Shown here in pieces: positions 52,928 to 63,400 of a stretch of 64,000 nucleotides of DNA. Location: positions 3,100,001-3,164,000 of the forward strand of contig CBDCPM010000004.1 of the NCBI GenBank assembly GCA_965220265.1, in the 5' to 3' direction. The notes below the pieces were generated by a model. The model had not been told where the DNA came from and searched no databases. It saw nothing but the letters and a program-made list of their open reading frames with translations. The number at the start of each line of letters is the position of its first letter. The stretch's first letter is position 1. This stretch comes from Bin87 sp965220265. GTDB taxonomy: Bacteria; Chloroflexota; Dehalococcoidia; Lucifugimonadales; UBA3495. The position numbers were made by a program, and so were the translations under genes.

Positions 52928-53118
52928 GTCTGCACATCCATTGGTTTTACGGCCATTGTGCAGCGGTGGAGAGCGGGCTTCTACAACGGTGGAGCTGGTT
53001 CCGAACCTTTCGGGGATCAACCGCCAAACGCATCGACAGACCGGGTGATTTGCGGTCTGCTCTCAAACCCCTGTTGCTGATATTGACATAGCGCGGGAAG
53101 CACTATACCGTCGGCATC

Positions 53119-53248
53119 GCCACAGCATCTTAATCCTTGCCATGCGTCCCCCTTGAAATGTGGGGGCGCACCTCGCACAAACTCATCGCTGAGACGGGGC
53201 TTTCTGCCTCTCTTGCGGAGTATGTGCGAGGCATTGGGATGCTGTGGC
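53119..53248 (+). ncRNA. Candidate structured RNA (three-way junction) in the leader of the gene at 53288
   Basis: Three nested helices can be drawn. P1: 53119-53134 with 53233-53248, 16 pairs (GCCACAGCATC plus TTAAT against ATTGG plus GATGCTGTGGC, two G-U pairs). A hairpin at 53143-53170 (GCG-CCCCC with GGGGG-CGC, one bulged T, 9-base loop). P2: 53171-53179 with 53223-53231, 9 perfect pairs (CCTCGCACA/TGTGCGAGG), capped by a smaller helix GAGA..TCTC at 53191-53212. P2 ends one base from P1, as in a compact junction. A further hairpin at 53261-53277 partly covers the ribosome-binding site of the next gene. No known RNA class was recognised. Confidence 0.5.
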
Positions 53249-53287
53249 AAGTACCCCGAACCTTGGCGTTCGCAAGGGAGGTGCCAC

Positions 53288-53800
53288 ATGGGTCGCACTG
53301 CCTACGGTTTGTGCCACCACGTTTCGGCGAAGTCGGCGTTGCGAACTTGCCCGGCTGCCGTTGTGACCCTCTCACTCGCTTCCAACCGGGCGCTGATATC
53401 ACGATGGAAGGTCCCGGCCTGTGCCGTAGCCGGGGCCTTTTTGCTGTCCGGGGTCATCGCCTGCGACGAACTCCCCACTCTCGCTGACAGTGTCAAACAG
53501 CCGACCCGCATGGTCAGTTGTTTGCCGGAGGGTCGCGGTTGCACGGAAGTCGGCGACGTCCGTGTCCACCCCATAGCGCCCACCCAGTTACGTCATCTGG
53601 AAAGCGGCGACAATCTCTCGTTTTGCGGCGTCATGCGGAGCGAGACAATCCCAATCGCTTTGCCGCCCCTGCTGATCTATCCGTGCCGTTTGGATGGGGG
53701 TTTTCATCTGCTGTCGGGCGAACCCATCTACATCGATTGGCGAGACTTTTGGGACCAACGGCTCTGGATACCGCAGACCGCCCAATGGGTCCACCGATAA
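53288..53800 (+). CDS. Hypothetical exported or membrane protein
   Basis: 170 residues from the ATG at 53288, seven bases after GGAGG. A hydrophobic segment with a lipobox-like end (VAGAFLLSGVIAC) lies about 50 residues in. The remainder has Cys-containing loops (MVSCLPEGRGCTEVGDV, LIYPCRLDGGFHLL) and an aromatic end (IDWRDFWDQRLWIP). The start may lie further downstream if this is a true lipoprotein. No family recognised. A structured leader candidate precedes it, and the VWA gene follows 82 bases later. Confidence 0.45.
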   Translation: MGRTAYGLCHHVSAKSALRTCPAAVVTLSLASNRALISRWKVPACAVAGAFLLSGVIACDELPTLADSVKQPTRMVSCLPEGRGCTEVGDVRVHPIAPTQLRHLESGDNLSFCGVMRSETIPIALPPLLIYPCRLDGGFHLLSGEPIYIDWRDFWDQRLWIPQTAQWVHR

Positions 53801-53882
53801 CGGGCGACCATGGGCAAGCATGATGCGGACCCATGAGAAGGGTCGAAGGTGTTTACCCCATTCGTGCTGAGAGGTTGATGCC

Positions 53883-54599
53883 ATGTCCAATTCCTATTGG
53901 CTTTCCTACGATGGCAGGGATGAACGTCGTCGCCGTCGCAGATGGCCGTGGCTCTTGGCCTTGCTCGCCGTGCTGATGGCTATTGCAGTCCCGACCATCA
54001 TCTTCGGGTTTACCGGCGTTTCTGACAGCGTTGATTTGGCAGAGCCGACGGCTATTCAAGAGGCTCTGCCAGCGTTGCTCACCGACCGGGCGACGGTCGT
54101 CTATGTCGTGGACGACTCCGGGAGCATGTGGGAGAAGCTGTCGCCCCTACATGAGGCATTACACGAAGTCGCAGTCAAAGATGCAGTGGACAGCGAAATC
54201 ACGATGCTCAAGTTCGGAGGCTCCCACGAGAGGTTGTTTGACTTCAGGGATCCAAAGTCTGCGCCTTGGGACACGGCCATCCCTTCTTTCACCGCAGACA
54301 GCGGCAGAACCAACATGTACTCCGCGTTGCAGGAGGCTCTGGGCATCATGCCGGCCAACCCCACCTGCTTCGAACAGACCAAATGGGTGTTCTTCCAGGA
54401 GACCATCTGCCGGGAACGGCGGATAGTTCTGATGTCCGACGGTATCGCGACTGACCCCCATTTGGCTCAGGAGGCATTTGCGGCCCTATCGGAGCGCCGT
54501 ATTCCGGTGGACACCATCGCATTCGGCCAGGACGCCGACGAGAAGGGACTGCGCGACATCGCAGCGGCCACCGGCGGCAGGTTCGTGGCCGCCTATTAG
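53883..54599 (+). CDS. Membrane-anchored von Willebrand factor A domain protein
   Basis: 238 residues. A very basic cytoplasmic start (RDERRRRRRWP) and one membrane segment (WLLALLAVLMAIAVPTIIFGF) place the C-terminal VWA domain outside the cell. TVVYVVDDSGSMWEKL is the MIDAS DxSxS motif, the later Thr in SGRTNMYSAL and the Asp in IVLMSDGIATDP complete metal binding, and IPVDTIAFGQDADEKGLRDIA is the typical end. VWA domains mediate metal-dependent protein binding. Complete domain, no lesions. Confidence 0.85.
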   Translation: MSNSYWLSYDGRDERRRRRRWPWLLALLAVLMAIAVPTIIFGFTGVSDSVDLAEPTAIQEALPALLTDRATVVYVVDDSGSMWEKLSPLHEALHEVAVKDAVDSEITMLKFGGSHERLFDFRDPKSAPWDTAIPSFTADSGRTNMYSALQEALGIMPANPTCFEQTKWVFFQETICRERRIVLMSDGIATDPHLAQEAFAALSERRIPVDTIAFGQDADEKGLRDIAAATGGRFVAAY

Positions 54600-54656
54600 C
54601 GCCGCATGGGAAAGGGTTCGGAGAACGGTAGGAAGTAAACCTAAATCAGTGTCCTA

Positions 54657-55500
54657 GGGGGTGTCGTCAAAAGAGTTTGCTCCAGATCATCACTGCCCGG
54701 AGTTGGCAAATGGCCAGGTATGACGCCGCTCTCTTGGCATAACGGGTCGCCACTCCGCGCCACTGCTTGAAGTCCAAGAATCCGTTCTCCACCAAGTGCC
54801 GCAACTTGTACAGTGCCTGGTCGTAGTCCCGCTTTTCTCTCCGGTTGCTTTTGGGCGGTATCACTGGGTTCATTCCCGATGCCCGAGCGGTGGCTATGAT
54901 CTCATTGGTGTCATAGGCTTTGTCCGCCAGCAGACACTCCGCCTCTATACCCTCGATCAGGGGCAACGCCAAAGAGCAGTCGGCCACCGTGCCTCCAGTA
55001 ACCGCCAGCCTTACCGGCATTCCGTGGGAGTCCACCGCCAGGTGCAACTTGCTGTTCAGCCCCCTTTGGTGCGGGCAATAGCCTGATTTCCGCCCCGAGC
55101 GCCGGCACTGTGGGGATGGGCCTTGATGTAGCTGGCGTCTATCATCAGCCATTCGAAATCAGGGTCATCCATCACTTCCTCCAACAGTCCGGCCCACACA
55201 CCTCGGTCCCGCCAGCGGCAGAAGCGGCGGTGGGTGTTCTTCCAGTCTCCGTAGTCCGGGGGCAAATCGCGCCAGGGAGCGCCGGTGCGCAGAACCCAGC
55301 AAACGGCGTCGATAAACCGCCGGTTGTCATGGGCCGGCCGACCTCTCTTGCCTGCTCCCCCGGGCAGGTACAGCCTCAGCCGCTCCCAAACACCGTCTGT
55401 CATATCGTGGCGCCGGTGCGCTGCCGTCATACTCTCCACCTTCCACACTCTCCCTGTTACCGGCAATTTACCACCCTCTCACTGTTTTGACGACACCCCC
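54657..55500 (-). mobile_element. IS5-family element (IS427-like), copy B, intact (844 bp), inverted relative to copy A
   Basis: Same ends and same length as copy A (GGGGGTGTCG at both termini, TA duplications at 54655-54656 and 55501-55502). Only one base change was noticed between the two copies in the parts compared (a Val/Glu difference upstream of the chosen start). Together the copies form an inverted repeat pair 31 kb apart. Confidence 0.9.
54667..55430 (-). CDS. IS5-family (IS427-like) transposase, orfA/orfB by -1 frameshifting
   Basis: As copy A: orfA from the ATG of MTAAHRRHDMTDGVWERL at 55430 ends ARTKGG at 55056, and orfB runs to 54667 with LNSKLHLAVDSHG, LLADKAYDTNEI and VENGFLDFKQW. 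The G5 slippery run is conserved. Both copies should be able to make active transposase. Confidence 0.88.
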
Positions 55501-55514
55501 TAAGGGGGTTCCTA

Positions 55515-55742
55515 ATGATGAAACCAAAGGTGGCGCGTATTGCTGCCCGTTTTCAAGTTGCGATTGCTGCGGGTACGCTTCCCGTCGCCGTAGTTGCGGG
55601 GCTTGCCAGCATCCCATTCGGTTGGGAGATCGGTGCTGGCGTTGCCATCGGTGTGGTAGCCGTGGGCGGCGGTTTGTCTTCCCTGTTCATCCCAATTGCG
55701 GGTCTGGTGATCAGTTGGTGCTGGTTCGGCGGGTCAGAGTAG
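55515..55742 (+). CDS. Small membrane protein
   Basis: 75 residues from an ATG (55515 or 55518), nine to twelve bases after AGGGGG, right next to the end of IS5 copy B. Two hydrophobic segments (FQVAIAAGTLPVAVVAGLAS and IGVVAVGGGLSSLFIPIAGLVI) follow a basic start. The IS may have replaced its promoter. No family recognised. Confidence 0.45.
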   Translation: MMKPKVARIAARFQVAIAAGTLPVAVVAGLASIPFGWEIGAGVAIGVVAVGGGLSSLFIPIAGLVISWCWFGGSE

Positions 55743-56473
55743 GTCGGATATCGACACATCGACCCCGGGCCTCAGAGTGCGCCCCTTCGAACATTAGCGG
55801 TTAACCTGCACCTTTGCTTTTCGCCACAACAACGTCAGGACTGCCGGCTTCGCACCGATCCCGCCCAGCGGGCATCTGATATCTACGGCATTGGTGCTAA
55901 ATCCTGCATGTAAACAGCGCCTAGTCCGCGCCAGAACCTAGAATCTGCTACCTGTTTTCGATTGAACACGGGCCTGCTGGCTATATGATGACACCGTTGG
56001 GTTGCGAAGTCGCATGGGCCGGTTTTGTCCTCAAAGTGAAGTTTCGGGACGACTTTCGGGACAGCATGGCGACTTTCGGGACAAAGCCCCTTGTATATAA
56101 TCCCCTTACGATATCAGCCCCCACGTTAGCAGGTTTTCGTCACCAGATGTCGCGAACCGGAGTAGCGAAATCGCCTATACGTTCGCCTGAGGGTCAAGAC
56201 GCGCTCCGTAGACCGGTTAATCTTGGATCACGTCCGGCGAGCTAATAGGGAACCTGATAGAGGAAGCGTCAAGTGATGCCACAGTAGTGCTCGCCCCGTA
56301 AACACCACGAGAAGGCATCATGTTTCGTGTTCTCAATGTGTGCCATTTGGATTACATCAGCCAAAAAATCTGTTAACCTAACTTGTGCCATTATGTTGTA
56401 ACCCGCTCGTCCCGCCCATCGCTCTGACGAGCCACAACCACCCAATTGTTGCCGACATTCTGGTTTAATCCGA
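55743..56473. other. 730-base intergenic region upstream of the giant surface protein
   Basis: There is no supportable gene. It contains three copies of TTTCGGGAC at 56042, 56054 and 56074, the last two extended to GACTTTCGGGACA with 20-base spacing, followed by a TATATAATCCC stretch at about 56095. This could be an operator/promoter region. Confidence 0.35.
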
Positions 56474-59400
56474 ATGATTACTTCCCGTAAACATTTATTA
56501 CACCAGAAATTGCGCCATCCAAAAATGTCGCGAAATGTTCTGTCAGGCAGAGGGGGTATGAGGTGGGCCGGGCTTTTTTGGGCGATGGCCGCTCTGCTGT
56601 CATTTCTGGCGACGCATGTCGCGCGTGAGCCGAAGTCTTTAGAAGCCCACAACCCGGCATTCGAGTTTGTCGAAATCGACAACGACAACCGGCGCCTGAA
56701 ACTGGAATTCCCTCCCGGAGGCTCGGTGGGCCACGAACACTGCCGGTGGCGCTACCGGTGGTTCGGCAACGGGTTGGAACACAGCTATGAGTTCCTTTTC
56801 GCAAGTGCCGGCACCACCGATTACATCAACGTGGCCGAGAGTTTCGGCAGCGCGGTGCGCTTCGAGGTGCAGGTCTACGAGGAAACCACCGCCGGCTGCC
56901 GTATCGTGGACACGAGCCACGCGGAGCGGACCCATAACTTCCCCATCCCTCCAACCCCCACCCCGGAACCCTCAATCGTTACGTTCGCCATCAGTCCGTC
57001 GACACTTCCGGTGGGCAATCGCACCACCTTCTCCTGGAGCGTGCTCGACACCGCCCGCACCGAGCTGCGACGGGTCAGCGACGAGCCCTCCATCCTGATC
57101 CGGTCCACCACCGGAACATCCTCCGGGTGTTCGGCCACCCCGGGCATGCCACGGAACTATGCCTGCTCTTATTCCACCGCATTGAACCAGATCGGCACCT
57201 TCGAGTATCAGGTCCGGGCGTTCGGGACCGGCGATACGACCCCCTCGGCCACCAGCGTTATCCGGACCGTGGAGGTCACCTCGACTGCGGTGGCCACGGA
57301 CACGCACACGCACACGTACACGCATACGCCCACCCGGACGGATACGCCCACCAGGACCAACACCCCGAGACCCGACCAGCCGACGGCGCCCCGGCCCGGT
57401 TCCCTCTCCGTGGTCTGCAACCGCAGCGGCGCCGCCATCGAAGCGGTGGCCACCTGGCAGCGACCGAGCAACATTCCCTCCACCCTGACGTTCACCGGCT
57501 ACGAATACCGCTGGGTGTTCATTGTTGAGGGTGAAGAAGAATTCACCGAGGGCACGCTGGGCACCGAGATCGTTCGTCTGACCAACGACGACTACCTGCC
57601 CGGCGACCGGCCCGTATTCCGGCTGGTCGCCGTCTACGACTGGCCCGCCGGCGGCATCGAGGTCAGCGCCAGCTCTACCGCCACGGCCCCGTCGGATTGC
57701 GAATTGCGGCCCGGGGAAACACCCGGAGATACCCTCGGACCCACCGACACACCGGATGGAATCGACCCACCGGACGAAACCGACGCCGGGTTTTCGCGCA
57801 CACCGTTTCCCTGCACCGCCGCGGGCATCAATATTCGGGTTCAGGAAGTAACCACCAAGTCCGCGACCCTGCTGTTCAACATGCCGATCACCAGCGGCAA
57901 CCGGCTGCGGGTGGGTTGGTCGCTGCCGAACAACCGGTGGCATCCGGCATTCCGGCGGATCGAGGCGACCACCCCGTTTGTCTTTCGCGACAATATGGTG
58001 ACCCTGCACGGACTGGAGGACGGGACCAGGTATACCGTCCGCTTCACACGCTCCATCCGGATCACCTTTGCCGGCGGATTTGTCCCCGATACCTGCGTAC
58101 AGGAAGTCAACATCACCACCGACGATTTTGTGATGAACGTCGACGGCCCGTCGGTGATTCGGTATCTGGACGTGAACTCGGCGCAGTACCGAGTTACCAA
58201 CATGTCGGATGCCTCCGAAGCCAGCCTGGCATACGGCGTCGGAGCACGTGAAGACCGGCCGGGTGAGGGGTACGCAACCTACGGACGTTACAGTGGACCG
58301 AATTTCCGAGACGAGGTGAATGATGTCACGCAGGGTCTGATGGGGTTTCGAGGTGTTTTGGGAAACCGGTGCCGCAGAAGTGAGTTTTATAGCCGTGCCA
58401 ACTTCACTCCATTCATATCGAGTCTGCACACAAATTATACCTTCAATGTTTGCGCCAATCGCCCGGGTCTGGATAACATCGTTACTATCCAGATATTTCT
58501 GCAGGGTCGGCTCGGCAGCAACACCCAGTATGTTGCTTTGGGCAGTGGCAGCATACGGGTGTCTCTGGTTGGACAGGACCCCGCGGCCACATCGCTGCCT
58601 CCGACCGGAGATTGCAACGATAGTTACTACCGGATGAGTTGGAGGATGGGCGGTGCGACGGATTTCGTGCATTATACGGTGGTCTATACCATCGGCAACC
58701 TCAGCTCGCGTTCCGTGACGGTTGCCGGCCGGTCGACAACTTCGTATATGGTGACCGGCGTGGCCGGAGCCAATGTCGGGGACAGCATCAACTGGCGGGT
58801 CAGCTCTGCTCATTTATTCATCGATGACGATGACAACGAGCAGGGCTCATCATTTCCAGTGGGGAACGGCACAGGTACGATGCAGGCGTGCCCGAGCGGA
58901 CCGCCTACCGATACGTTCACGCCCACCCACACCGTGTCGCCGACGGCCTGCCAGCCGCCGCGCAACATGACCTTCAACCGGTATGCTGACAGTACCCGTT
59001 TCATCTACTTCGACTTCGATGCTCCCTTGTCCGGCGGCCCGACTCGGTTGCACTACCAGCCCCAATACCGCAGGTTGCCGTCGACGGGATGGACCAATAC
59101 GAGTTTTACCGTTGCAGCTAACCGGACCGAATGGAGTGTTCGTTTCACCAACGAATCCTTTACCGCCGGGCGGACCATTGAATTCAGACTGGTGTCCGTC
59201 TGCACCGGGAACGCGGAGTCAGTGCCCAGCAACGTGGTGTCCTACACCTACCCTGGATCGACACCGACTAACACGAACACACCATCCGGAGCAACGGCAA
59301 CAAACACCAATACCCCGACCCCGACCCCAACCCATACCCCGACGCCTACAACCACATCGGATTGTCGGAGTGCCACCAATTTCCGGCGGAGCTCCACTTC

Positions 59401-60457
59401 CAGCGACGGCTTCGACGTAACTTACGCCTGGACTAGATCAATTTTCGGGGAAACCATCTCCGGTTTCAGAAGAGAATGGAGAGAAACGACCGACAACCCC
59501 AACGCCGCATGGGTTTCCGCCGAAGTGTTCCCAGCCACCACCAGCAGTTTTTCCGTGCCCGCAGGACCAAGCCTCGCCAGTCGTACTTTCCAGAATCGCA
59601 TCATCACCATTTGCGGCAGCAACACTTCAGCCCCCAGCAACCACACCACCTACACCTACCCAGAAGCGGAAGACAGTACCCCGACTCCAACTAGGTCACC
59701 TACAAATACATCGCTACCAACTGAGACACCTACAAATACATCACCACCATTACCTCCGCAAGGTCCATGCCCTACACCTGGGGCCTACGTCAGAATAAAT
59801 CTAGGCGGAGGGACAGTATCCGGAAATTGGGACATCATCGACGCACCTAATATCGGTGTTGAATATAGTTTCCGGATCAACAATGGGCCGTGGTCCGATT
59901 CCGAAACCGCAGCTGCGAACTTCAGATTAGCATTCTATGACTTTCCAAACCCTGTTGTCGGGGATTCGGTCTCGTTTCGCGTACGGCTGTTGTGCAGTGC
60001 AACTTCGCGAAGTCCGTACTCTATCGCGACTGACACATTGATAGCACCCACTCCCGTCTCAGAATGCCCGCCGCCTTCCAATGCAATCTTTTCCACCTTC
60101 ACTAATACACAAATCATCGGAGCATGGACCTCACCTCCTCTCGCTCCATTCGTTGACCTATTCGGAGATAATTTTCAAGACCCCGACCGGGACACGTTTT
60201 CAGTGCTGGATTTCTATAATCTGCGGTATAAAACTCGGAATATCGACGAACTGTCGATTAGCATCCAGCAACCCAATTTTCCGAACTGGACCGAAGAAAA
60301 CGAAGCGACATTAACGCCCGGCACAGGAAGTTACCGGTTTGATGTTCCCAGTGAGGTCTCGACGCTTGGAGCGGTTATTCGTTTTACGCTCACCGGTACC
60401 AACACATCAACAGGAGAATCGGATACCGACACCTATACTCTGACCGTCACCAAGTAG
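56474..60457 (+). CDS. Giant secreted protein with fibronectin-like domains and Thr/Pro linkers (N-terminal part)
   Basis: 1327 residues. The start is uncertain: in-frame ATGs at 56474, 56525 and 56558 are possible, and the last gives a standard signal peptide beginning MRWAGLFWAMAALLSFLA. At least five beta-sandwich-like domains of 100-150 residues follow, with paired Cys and strands such as TLTFTGYEYRWVFIVEGEEE and RFIYFDFDAPLSGGPTRLHYQ. They are separated by linkers of Thr-Pro-Asn type (HTYTHTPTRTDTPTRTNTP, ATNTNTPTPTPTHTPTPTTT). Such architecture is typical of large surface or extracellular adhesins in Chloroflexota. The frame ends in a TAG, and the same frame resumes directly after it. 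Confidence 0.75.
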   Translation: MITSRKHLLHQKLRHPKMSRNVLSGRGGMRWAGLFWAMAALLSFLATHVAREPKSLEAHNPAFEFVEIDNDNRRLKLEFPPGGSVGHEHCRWRYRWFGNGLEHSYEFLFASAGTTDYINVAESFGSAVRFEVQVYEETTAGCRIVDTSHAERTHNFPIPPTPTPEPSIVTFAISPSTLPVGNRTTFSWSVLDTARTELRRVSDEPSILIRSTTGTSSGCSATPGMPRNYACSYSTALNQIGTFEYQVRAFGTGDTTPSATSVIRTVEVTSTAVATDTHTHTYTHTPTRTDTPTRTNTPRPDQPTAPRPGSLSVVCNRSGAAIEAVATWQRPSNIPSTLTFTGYEYRWVFIVEGEEEFTEGTLGTEIVRLTNDDYLPGDRPVFRLVAVYDWPAGGIEVSASSTATAPSDCELRPGETPGDTLGPTDTPDGIDPPDETDAGFSRTPFPCTAAGINIRVQEVTTKSATLLFNMPITSGNRLRVGWSLPNNRWHPAFRRIEATTPFVFRDNMVTLHGLEDGTRYTVRFTRSIRITFAGGFVPDTCVQEVNITTDDFVMNVDGPSVIRYLDVNSAQYRVTNMSDASEASLAYGVGAREDRPGEGYATYGRYSGPNFRDEVNDVTQGLMGFRGVLGNRCRRSEFYSRANFTPFISSLHTNYTFNVCANRPGLDNIVTIQIFLQGRLGSNTQYVALGSGSIRVSLVGQDPAATSLPPTGDCNDSYYRMSWRMGGATDFVHYTVVYTIGNLSSRSVTVAGRSTTSYMVTGVAGANVGDSINWRVSSAHLFIDDDDNEQGSSFPVGNGTGTMQACPSGPPTDTFTPTHTVSPTACQPPRNMTFNRYADSTRFIYFDFDAPLSGGPTRLHYQPQYRRLPSTGWTNTSFTVAANRTEWSVRFTNESFTAGRTIEFRLVSVCTGNAESVPSNVVSYTYPGSTPTNTNTPSGATATNTNTPTPTPTHTPTPTTTSDCRSATNFRRSSTSSDGFDVTYAWTRSIFGETISGFRREWRETTDNPNAAWVSAEVFPATTSSFSVPAGPSLASRTFQNRIITICGSNTSAPSNHTTYTYPEAEDSTPTPTRSPTNTSLPTETPTNTSPPLPPQGPCPTPGAYVRINLGGGTVSGNWDIIDAPNIGVEYSFRINNGPWSDSETAAANFRLAFYDFPNPVVGDSVSFRVRLLCSATSRSPYSIATDTLIAPTPVSECPPPSNAIFSTFTNTQIIGAWTSPPLAPFVDLFGDNFQDPDRDTFSVLDFYNLRYKTRNIDELSISIQQPNFPNWTEENEATLTPGTGSYRFDVPSEVSTLGAVIRFTLTGTNTSTGESDTDTYTLTVTK

Positions 60458-63400
60458 CAACCATTGGTTTTTCGTTTCGATGCCTTTGCGGGTGATACTG
60501 CCCATCACCTAAGTTGGTATATGAGAGATGACCCCCTTTGGTTGCCGGATAGTGTGCAGGTTCATCGGGCGGACTTTGGCACATTCGGTGGATATGTGTT
60601 GGTCCATAGTTCCAGTTTAGTCGAGGCCGATTTTATAGCGGTCCCAGACCCGGGCAGGGGCTCATGGATATACAGGATGCGGGCCACTAATGACGGAGGG
60701 ACTCATGAACTAGTCTCTCTTGTTTTCGACAATATTGACCGAGTCATAGACCTCACTGCGACTCCGACTGCAACGGCTAGAAAACATCTGCCTCGACAAG
60801 AACCCATAAGCGAAATCGACGGGTATCAAACCGAATACAGAATCAATGACGGCGAATGGGTGAGCCACAATAGCGGAACTACCAGCACAACAGACGATTT
60901 CACCTCAATTGCGGCTCCAAATTCCGTATTCACATTTCGAGTCCGAACCGCCTGCGACCACTCGACAGGCAATTACAGCAATTGGGTAGAATCCGAGACC
61001 CGGCTGTTCATCGGGCACACCGCCACCAGCACGGCTACGCTCGTGCCCGGACCCCAGGTCACCGGTCTGAACGTAGATTGCGCAGTTCAGGATACCCTCA
61101 CCACGGTCTCGGCGACTTGGGACGAAACAATTCCTCCGCCCGGCGCGTCCTTGGAGTATATCTACTCCCTGGACCCGCCCATCAACATGTCCGGTGTACA
61201 GACCAACCGTTCGTTGAGTTTTCAACATCCGGGAGACCAGGGTTTTACGGTCGACGTCTCGGTTCAGGCCAGGGTCTATTACGACACCAACGGCAACGGT
61301 GTCTACGACAGCGGTGAACCCAACGAGGTCGGCACAACGGCTACCGGATCGTGCGTGCGTGCGCCACCGACCAACACCATCACCCCGACCCCGATCCCGC
61401 CCACGGTAATGAACCTGCTGTACGCGTGCGGGGACAACGGCAACGACGCCGTCGTAACCTGGACCACCGACCACTTCACGACCCCGGCCATCGCCGGTTT
61501 CTCCGGTAGCTGGGTCGTGACCTCGGGTGATTTCGCGCAAATCTACGACCGTCCGTGGCCGACACCGGTGGAGACCAGCCCGGGTCACTGGCAAACCTCC
61601 CACAATTTTGCCACGCAATTCGGATTGGCTCCCGGGGATACGTTCGTCATCTTTTTCGTCGACGTATTCATCGACTTCGATGGTGGCCAGCAGTCCTCCG
61701 TAGTGGATGACGCCACTCAGGTCACCTGCACCGTCCAGGTGGAGGCAGATACGCCGACGCATACCTGGACCCCGACCCCCACCAATCATCGGGGCCGACC
61801 CCAACCCACACGCATACGCCCACACCGACCCTGGGCCTGCCCCCGGCGCCGGGCAACGTCACCATCACCTGCACCGTCAACACCACCAACACGGTCGTCA
61901 CCCTCGATTGGGACGACTCCCCGGAAGATTTCCAACTCGTTTCCTTCCAGACCTACCGCGTCCAATTCGACCTCACCCCGGGCATGGACGTGGTCCATCC
62001 GCCGGTCGGCAGCGGCATCCGCCTCACCGACACCTCATACCCCATCACCGTCAACGGCGATGCCGCCTTCACCGTCACCGGACAGGTCCAGGTTCAGTAC
62101 GGCGACACTGTGTCCGAGATCGCCACCAGCGTCTACAGCGCCGTCACCGCCACGACCACCTGCTCCCGGGACGCGCCGACCGACACGCCGACTCATACTG
62201 CGACCAACACCCCGACCCCAATAGGGGTTCTGCCCACGGTGCGGAACCTGCTGTACGCGTGCGGGGACAACGGCAGCGACGCCGTCATCACCTGGACCAC
62301 CGACCACTTCACGGCCCCGGCCATCGCCGGTTTCTCCGGCGGCTGGGTCGTGACCTCGGGTGATTTTCTGGAAGTCTATACCCGTCCGTGGCCGACGCCG
62401 GTGGAGACCAGCCCGGGTCACTGGCAAACCTCCCACAATTTCGCCGCGCAATTCGGATTGGATCCCGGGGATGAGTTCATCATCTTTTTCGTCGACGTAT
62501 TCATCGACTTCGATGGCGGCCGGCAGTCGTCCGCAGCGGAGTACGCCGTTCAGGTCACCTGCACCGTCCGGGCGGCGACAGATACGCCAACTCATACCAG
62601 CACCGCGACGAGTACGAGCACGAACACGGCCACGGCCACGGCCACTCCCACCCTGGGCGTGCCGCCGCCGCCGGCGACCGTGACCATCGACTGCGCAGTC
62701 GCCGTCACCAGCACGGTCGTGTCCCTGTCCTGGGACCCGTCGCCGGCCCGCTTCCAACGCGTGGACCTTCACACCTACCGCGTCAACCTGGACTTCGAAC
62801 CCAACGATGACGCCGACATCGTCCATCCGCCGGCGAACAGCGCCGTCCGGCTCACCGCCACCAGCTACCAGGTCACGATCTCCGGCGACGCCGCCTTCAC
62901 CGTCACCGGACAGGTCCAGGTCCAGTACGGCGACACGGTTCCCGAAATCACCACCAGCATATACAGCTCCGTCACCGCCGCCAGCACCTGCGCGCGGGCG
63001 CCGGCAACTGCCACGCACACGGCCACGGCCACGCACACGTTTACGAGCACGGCCACGGCAACCCATACGGCAACGGCCACGGCCACGGCCACTCCCACCC
63101 TGGGCGTGCCGCCGCCGCCGGACAACGTGACCATCGCCTGCGCGTTCTCCGTCACCAGCACGGTCGTGTCCCTGTCCTGGGACCCGTCGCCGGCCCGGTT
63201 CCAACGCGTGGACCGGCACAGTTACCGCGTCAACCTGGACTTCGAACCCAACGATGACGCCGACATCGTCCATCCGCCGGCGAACAGCGCCGTCCGGCTC
63301 ACCGCCACCAGCTACCAGGTCACGATCTCCGGCGACGCCGCCTTCACCGTCACCGGACAGGTCCAGGTCCAGTACGGCGACACGGTTCCCGAAATCACCA

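Noticed and set aside
56972..58813. Long minus-strand frame of 613 codons under the giant surface protein, and a similar 543-codon one at 62035-63666
   Set aside because: Both are antisense to Thr/Pro-coding repeats; GC-rich repeats of this sort create long open antisense frames (Gly/Arg/Val-rich) without being genes.
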